Below are positions 59,215 to 64,000 of a stretch of DNA of 64,000 nt, piece by piece. Position numbers and translations under genes: made by a program. Position 1 is the stretch's first letter, and each line of letters begins with the position of its first letter. The stretch comes from Gracilibacter sp. BRH_c7a (lineage in GTDB: Bacteria; Bacillota; Desulfitobacteriia; Desulfitobacteriales; Syntrophobotulaceae), in NCBI GenBank assembly GCA_001516055.1, contig LOEZ01000017.1:62001-126000 (forward strand). The letters run 5' to 3'. The notes under the pieces were generated by a model that saw only the letters and a list, made by a program, of their open reading frames with translations, did not search any database and was not told where the DNA came from.

Positions 59215-59580
59215 TTATAAAGCAGCTTGAATCCATCTAATCTCGGGTTTTTCCTCTTCCCAGTTTATTGCTACAATATCAAATCTCACAGGAGGCCAGT
59301 CAATCACTCCCTGCTGTAGAAGATAATAAGCCGCGATATTCTGTAATCTGTATGCTTTTTTAGGGTTTATGCTTTCTTCAGCATAACCCCTAAACCCAGA
59401 TGTCCTTAATCTGACCTCGACGAAAACCATGAGTTCTCGTTCTTGGGCAATGATGTCTATTTCTCCTTTGGGACAACGATAATTACGCTTAACTATTTTC
59501 AAACCAGCTTTTTCAAGATGGCTGACTGCTAAGCTTTCCCCCAAGTCACCCAGTTCTCTTTTGTTAAAACCTTTTTTCAT
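59215..59580 (-). CDS. yraN: YraN/UPF0102 family endonuclease-like protein
   Basis: 121 aa. The nuclease-fold core reads KRNYRCPKGEIDIIAQERE, then MVFVEVRLRT and FDIVAINW. It has the length and place (between rnhB and comM) typical of Firmicutes. YraN-family proteins have a Holliday-junction-resolvase-like fold; the precise role is not settled. Confidence 0.88.
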   Translation of the reverse strand: MKKGFNKRELGDLGESLAVSHLEKAGLKIVKRNYRCPKGEIDIIAQERELMVFVEVRLRTSGFRGYAEESINPKKAYRLQNIAAYYLLQQGVIDWPPVRFDIVAINWEEEKPEIRWIQAAL

Positions 59581-59630
59581 GTTTACTCTTCCTAATGGAC
59601 ACTCTTCCTAATCCATGCTCATCCTTATAC

Positions 59631-60911
59631 TTATCTCTTCCGAACTATAAAGTTTTCCTCAATCAGAAGCCAATTTTGAGGAAAGCCTCCGCGTAAGACC
59701 CAGTAGAAGAAACCTCTAATACCCAGTTCCTTAACAAGATCGAATTTGGCTTGAATACTTCTGGCGTCCTCGAACCAGACAACATGATCTTTACCTTGTT
59801 CATCCTTATATTCGAAGAAAGGAGCTTGTGATGTCGTATCATATTGGATACTGACCCCATATCGCACAGCAAGTTGAATAGCTTGATTAGGGGTTATAGA
59901 TCTAGCCCAGGTTCCACCTCTTACATATGGAAGAGTCCAATCATAGCCATAATGAGGGATACCCATCATAATCTTGTTCTTAGGAACTACCGTTAAAGCA
60001 TATTCCATGACTTTTCTAACTTGATTAATCGGCGAGACTGCCATTGGGGGTCCTCCCGACCATCCCCATTCATAAGTCATGAAAAAGATAAAGTCTACGA
60101 TTTTTCCTATTGCCTCATAATCATGTCCTTCATAAAGCACACCTACTTGATCTCCTGTAAGCTTAGGTGCTAACGCTGCTGAGACCAGGTAACCCCTGGG
60201 GCGTAATCGTGTCACTGCCTTCTGTAAGAAACGATTATATCTCTCCCTGTTTTCCCGGCCTAGATATTCAAAATCAAAATCTAATACTCCATATCCTTTC
60301 GTCTCCATAACTTGGAGAGCTTCGTCTAATACTTTATCCTGAAGCGATTCGTTGGTAAGTATAGTGGTAGCAAGCTCTGTACTGAATGTTCCTTCTTCGA
60401 AGTTAGCCAAGACCATCACCGGAATAACCCCATTATTGAATGCTGCATTCAAAGATGGCTGATCTTCCACCGCAACGAGACTGCCATCTCTACGTACTGC
60501 ATAGGTAAATACTGATAAGTAAGTAAGGTATCTTCCAGCTTTCTCTACTAACTGAGCTGTTGCAGTCCCTGTCATCCGGGGATCGACATAAGTATTGGTT
60601 TCTACAATCGGTCTTGGTTTTCTTGGTAACCTTAAACGTTGGCCAACAGATATCATGCTGGGATTTTGAATATTATTCAACCTTACAATCTCATTGACAG
60701 ATACTCCATAACGACGACTGATTACCCATAAACTTTCTCCAGCCTGAACCGTGTGATAGCGCTCTGCTTCCGGAATTACTAACGCTTGCCCTACCACGAT
60801 TAGATCAGGATTCTGGATTTCGTTAGCCTCTATAACTTGCTGCATGGTTGCCCCATAAGTTTGAGATATTCTCCAGAGACTGTCCCCAGCTTTGACTACA
60901 TGAATACTCAT
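59631..60911 (-). CDS. LysM-LysM-GH18 hydrolase (spore-type YaaH/SleL-like)
   Basis: 426 aa from the ATG at 60911 (MSIHVVKAGDSLWRIS). Two LysM repeats (residues about 1-45 and 50-95) bind peptidoglycan. The GH18 barrel follows with the catalytic LDFDFEY (the D-x-x-D-x-D-x-E-type motif). This is the architecture of the cortex-lytic N-acetylglucosaminidases of endospores. There is no signal peptide, as in other spore-coat-deposited members. Confidence 0.88.
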   Translation of the reverse strand: MSIHVVKAGDSLWRISQTYGATMQQVIEANEIQNPDLIVVGQALVIPEAERYHTVQAGESLWVISRRYGVSVNEIVRLNNIQNPSMISVGQRLRLPRKPRPIVETNTYVDPRMTGTATAQLVEKAGRYLTYLSVFTYAVRRDGSLVAVEDQPSLNAAFNNGVIPVMVLANFEEGTFSTELATTILTNESLQDKVLDEALQVMETKGYGVLDFDFEYLGRENRERYNRFLQKAVTRLRPRGYLVSAALAPKLTGDQVGVLYEGHDYEAIGKIVDFIFFMTYEWGWSGGPPMAVSPINQVRKVMEYALTVVPKNKIMMGIPHYGYDWTLPYVRGGTWARSITPNQAIQLAVRYGVSIQYDTTSQAPFFEYKDEQGKDHVVWFEDARSIQAKFDLVKELGIRGFFYWVLRGGFPQNWLLIEENFIVRKR

Positions 60912-60946
60912 ATTAATCATCCTTCTCCCAATTGAGTTTTATTATT

Positions 60947-63571
60947 TTATGAAAAAGGAGAAAGATTGGTTAATTTGAACCTAACAAAAAATGTTGTCCC
61001 TCTAGGACTTGTATCTACTTCAATACTGGCATTATGCCTCTCAGCAATACTGTAGCAGACCGGCAAACCTAGGCCTGTACCATTTTCTTTAGTTGTGACG
61101 AAAGGCATCCCTAATCTACTAAATATACTAGGGTCTATTCCCTCGCCCTGATCCTGAACTTCCAGAACTGTTTCTTCTCCAGCCTGATACGTAGCTAAAG
61201 TAAGAACACTCCCTTCAGTCATAGCTTCCAGTCCATTTCGCACAAGATTAATAATAAGTTGATGAATTTCTTTTTTATCTATAAGTAAATCAGGGATCTC
61301 GGATAGTTGCAGATCAATCGTTTTATTATGATGGAGTGCATCTGCAAGTATTAAAGGGAACAAGGATTCAATAATACTATTTAGATTATGTGTCTTTAAC
61401 TCAATAGGCTTATCCTTAGCCAAAGAAAGGTAATCAGAGATTATGGAGTTAGCCCTATCCAATTCCTCTATCATAAGATTAAAGTAATCCTTGAAAGCAG
61501 AACATTCTATCTTCCCACTGAGCATCTGTAAGAATCCCCGGACAGTTGACATAGGATTTCGAATTTCATGTCCAAAACTAGCTGCCATCTCTCCTATCAG
61601 GTTGAGCCTGTCCAAACGGGCCATTTCTTTTTCCATCTGTTTGCTTTGAGTTATATCTTTAGAGATTTCCACTACACCTATAACGTTACCATCCTGGTCA
61701 TTGACTGGATAAGATTTAATCGACGCTATAGTTCCACTGGGCGATAACATTTCTTTTTTGTGCATCTCTCCTGTTTCAAGGGTTTTCACAACTGGACAGT
61801 GCTGGCAGGGTGTACTTCTACCATGCCAGATTTCATAGCAATGTCTTCCCAACATGTCATCAACAGCTATCCCAAAAAAATCTTCAACACTTGTATTGGC
61901 CCATTTAATATTCATATTAATATCATGATAAACAACTAATTCAGATATTGAACTAAGTATAAGGTCTTTTTCCTGCTCAGCTTTTTTCATTGCTTCTTCC
62001 ATCTTCATACGCTGCGTAATATCTCTGGCAATCCCCTGAATCTCCACTGGTATTCCATTTTTCTTCATTAAGCGAGCAGTAAATTCTAACCACACTTCTC
62101 TCCCATCCTTGGTCAAGGAGAGAACCCTATAAGGAACTGTCGAACAATCTTCCATCAGTAATTCTGATAGGGTATTAAGACATTGATTCAAATAGCGAGG
62201 ATGAATAATTTGTTTTACTGCAATGTGGGACACTTCCTCATGAAGATAACCAAAAGTCTCTAACCCTGCTTTATTAAGTGACAAAAAGTTTCCATTCAAA
62301 TCAATGGTATAAATAATATCATTGGAATTCTCAACCAGATGCCTATATTTTTCTTCACTTTCGCACAGGGTATCAATCGCTTTCGCCCGTTCCCCTATGT
62401 ATTCATTCTTTTGAATAGCTATTTCCACTAATTTGGCGGCAGAATCAATAAACTCTAATTCTTTTTGGGATAATTTTTTCTTTTTGTTCACCTTTTCTAA
62501 GGTTAAACCGTAGTATCCATTATCTCGGCAGGAGAAAGGATAGAATATCAGGTTCTCCGTACTAAAAAAACGAGGATTTTCACTAAATAAATCATCATTT
62601 AGTAACTGGACTTTTAATTCATCCTCTAGAGTTTCCCTAATTATTGTCATCATACTGTTTACAATCTCATTGGTATCCTTACTGCCAATCACAACTTCAG
62701 CTAGATTATTAAGTGCTTTGGCAAAGACAAGTTGACGACGCAATTGCTCCCTATGTTCCTGCAGTATTTTCTCAGTCTTTTTACGTTCTGAAATATCTCG
62801 AATTATACCGATGTAATTCCCATCTGTCATAACACTAGCGTTAATCTCTGCTGGAAATCTTGTTTTATCCTTCCTCATTATTATTTCTTCAAAAAAAGAT
62901 TTATTTATCTTGGCCTTAACTAAATTGTACTTAGTCTTATTGACACTCTCCGGAGGAGTAACATCAAGCATGTCAATTTTTAACAATTCGGGATACTCAT
63001 AACCCAGCATCTCACAAGCAGCTTGGTTAGCATCTATGTACTTTCCTTCTGGAGATAAGACTATCAGTGCTTCCTGAATTTGTTCGATGAGCATCCGTGA
63101 ATACTCTTCACTTTGACGAAGCTTATTCTCCGCAGCTCTTCTTTTGGAGATATTCCGTTGAATGCTAGCCCAAGCCACGATTTTCCCTTCGCTTTCGTAG
63201 ACAGGGAACATTTCAAGTTCGGCATAATATGTACTGCCATCCTTACGACGTTGAAGAATATCTCCTTGGTAGCTCTTACCCTGTTGCAAATTGATAACAA
63301 TCTGCTGTTGAATCTCCGCAGCCTTCTCTTCGGCATTGAGAATATCTGGAGCTATGCCTAGCAACTCTTTAAAAGAATACCCGGTAAGTTCTTCAGTAGC
63401 TTTATTGACATAGATAATCTTCCCATCAAGACCTGTTACTATAATCCCGTCGGGCAAATATCGCAGAACAGATAGTAATCTATCGTAATGAGTATTTTCA
63501 TTATAAGTCGCTAACTCCTTATTTGCCTGCAGAATAGATGAATTTTCGTATATTACTGCTCTTTTCCCCAA
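60947..63571 (-). CDS. Multi-PAS sensor histidine kinase
   Basis: 874 aa, TTG start after AGGAGGAGAGTT. Order: PAS (about 38-148, DGIIVTGLDGKIIYVN), PAS (155-265), GAF-like (275-395), PAS (405-525, NSNDIIYTIDLNGNFLS), PAS (535-645, with CQHCPVVKTLETG), HisKA with the phosphorylated His in ASFGHEIRNP, and HATPase (QDQGEGIDPSIF, then TGLGLPVCYSIAERH). No membrane helix is seen, so it is cytosolic. The layout is like sporulation kinases that feed Spo0F. No response regulator gene adjoins. Confidence 0.88.
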   Translation of the reverse strand: MGKRAVIYENSSILQANKELATYNENTHYDRLLSVLRYLPDGIIVTGLDGKIIYVNKATEELTGYSFKELLGIAPDILNAEEKAAEIQQQIVINLQQGKSYQGDILQRRKDGSTYYAELEMFPVYESEGKIVAWASIQRNISKRRAAENKLRQSEEYSRMLIEQIQEALIVLSPEGKYIDANQAACEMLGYEYPELLKIDMLDVTPPESVNKTKYNLVKAKINKSFFEEIIMRKDKTRFPAEINASVMTDGNYIGIIRDISERKKTEKILQEHREQLRRQLVFAKALNNLAEVVIGSKDTNEIVNSMMTIIRETLEDELKVQLLNDDLFSENPRFFSTENLIFYPFSCRDNGYYGLTLEKVNKKKKLSQKELEFIDSAAKLVEIAIQKNEYIGERAKAIDTLCESEEKYRHLVENSNDIIYTIDLNGNFLSLNKAGLETFGYLHEEVSHIAVKQIIHPRYLNQCLNTLSELLMEDCSTVPYRVLSLTKDGREVWLEFTARLMKKNGIPVEIQGIARDITQRMKMEEAMKKAEQEKDLILSSISELVVYHDINMNIKWANTSVEDFFGIAVDDMLGRHCYEIWHGRSTPCQHCPVVKTLETGEMHKKEMLSPSGTIASIKSYPVNDQDGNVIGVVEISKDITQSKQMEKEMARLDRLNLIGEMAASFGHEIRNPMSTVRGFLQMLSGKIECSAFKDYFNLMIEELDRANSIISDYLSLAKDKPIELKTHNLNSIIESLFPLILADALHHNKTIDLQLSEIPDLLIDKKEIHQLIINLVRNGLEAMTEGSVLTLATYQAGEETVLEVQDQGEGIDPSIFSRLGMPFVTTKENGTGLGLPVCYSIAERHNASIEVDTSPRGTTFFVRFKLTNLSPFS

Positions 63572-63705
63572 AAACTCTCCTCCTAAGTTGATATTACAAA
63601 TAAAAAGACATTTTACGTTAATTCTCTGTAATAAACCAAAATTCCTTGGGATTTTTTGTCATATTTTTGTAAATGGAAATTTTATTTTTGAGTTCCTTGT
63701 AAATC

Positions 63706-63734
63706 AAAAAATGCCCAACATTTCGTCAGGCATT
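63706..63734 (-). terminator. Terminator of rnhB
   Basis: AATGCC and GGCATT flank a 13-base loop; on the minus strand TTTTTTGATT follows. Confidence 0.75.
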
Positions 63735-63826
63735 ACATCATAACTATCTCTATTTTTCTTCAGCTTAATACTGCCGTTATAATACTCTTTCACTCTCTAA
63801 GCCTTAAGTTAAGCACTCTTTAAGCA

Positions 63827-64000
63827 TTATCCCGTATAATCCACCGCTCTGGAAACAATTTCCTTAATTGGAGAGAAACTTTGTCTATGTATAGGGCAGG
63901 GTCCGAATCTTTTAATCGCTTCTAGGTGTAACCTGGTTCCATATCCTTTATGTTGGTCAAAGCAGTATTCAGGATAAATCTCATGCATCTTGTACATCAA
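63827..64000 (-). CDS. rnhB: Ribonuclease HII, C-terminal part (cut by window edge)
   Basis: The minus frame reads [20 protein letters not shown], then [18 protein letters not shown] and a stop at 63827. The HKGYGT and GP--HR-SF motifs identify the C-terminus of RNase HII, which removes ribonucleotides from DNA. 58 codons are visible; the rest lies beyond the window. Confidence 0.88.
   Translation of the reverse strand: MMYKMHEIYPEYCFDQHKGYGTRLHLEAIKRFGPCPIHRQSFSPIKEIVSRAVDYTG

Overview
The host is most likely an anaerobic, endospore-forming Firmicute of the Peptococcaceae / Desulfitobacteriaceae type (Desulfosporosinus, Desulfitobacterium and relatives). The clues are a stand-alone Ni-CO dehydrogenase (CooS), a corrinoid methyltransferase cluster with its activator, a Ku plus split-LigD end-joining operon, YjcZ-like tiny membrane proteins and a LysM/GH18 spore-type hydrolase. 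This is inferred from gene content, not from a database match.

Layout. 1-6600: end of cysE, a FabK/nitronate-monooxygenase-type flavoprotein, ku, an ATP-dependent ligase, a LigD-type polymerase and cooS. 6660-11550: metal-efflux region with an intact cadA/cadC pair, two decayed copies of the cadA 3' end, and a secreted glucuronyl C5-epimerase-like protein between those copies. 11690-15070: small housekeeping and unknown genes (DUF3006, zinc-ribbon protein, membrane-anchored Mrr nuclease, two 32-37 aa YjcZ-like peptides, DUF2321, Nudix). 15056-22166 (minus strand): a GntR regulator with a corrinoid protein, then an operon of UroD-type methyltransferase, 60-aa protein, second corrinoid protein, methyl-H4folate methyltransferase, DUF1638 and the corrinoid activator. 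Together these would carry methyl groups from a methylated substrate to tetrahydrofolate and repair oxidised cobalamin.

22270-56818 is comM (yifB), split by a prophage of about 33 kb. The prophage is visibly more AT-rich than its surroundings. A large serine recombinase lies at its left end. The attachment sites can be reconstructed to the base: joining the host flanks restores the ComM frame through the Walker A region. From right to left the prophage holds a PD-(D/E)XK nuclease-HIRAN fusion; small accessory ORFs; a lysogeny switch (a 69-aa HTH repressor with two divergent consensus promoters); early genes including a DUF2829/Tad2-like protein; a 1031-aa RNA polymerase of the eukaryotic RdRP/YonO (double-psi barrel) family; an SF3 helicase without a primase domain; an iteron cluster with a large palindrome (probable origin); a LexA-box-controlled 87-aa gene; and then terS, terL, portal, head and tail genes. 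No endolysin or holin was recognised.

57019-64000 continues the host chromosome: a Gly/Trp-rich peptide, two convergent paralogous membrane proteins, DUF3786, yraN, a LysM-GH18 hydrolase, a multi-PAS histidine kinase and the end of rnhB. The rnhB-yraN-comM order is a familiar one in Firmicutes.

The most notable candidates are the RdRP-family RNA polymerase beside a primase-less helicase and an iteron origin, the SOS-box gene as a possible antirepressor for a repressor that lacks a cleavage domain, the comM Walker-A attachment site, and several structured or antisense RNAs in the prophage.
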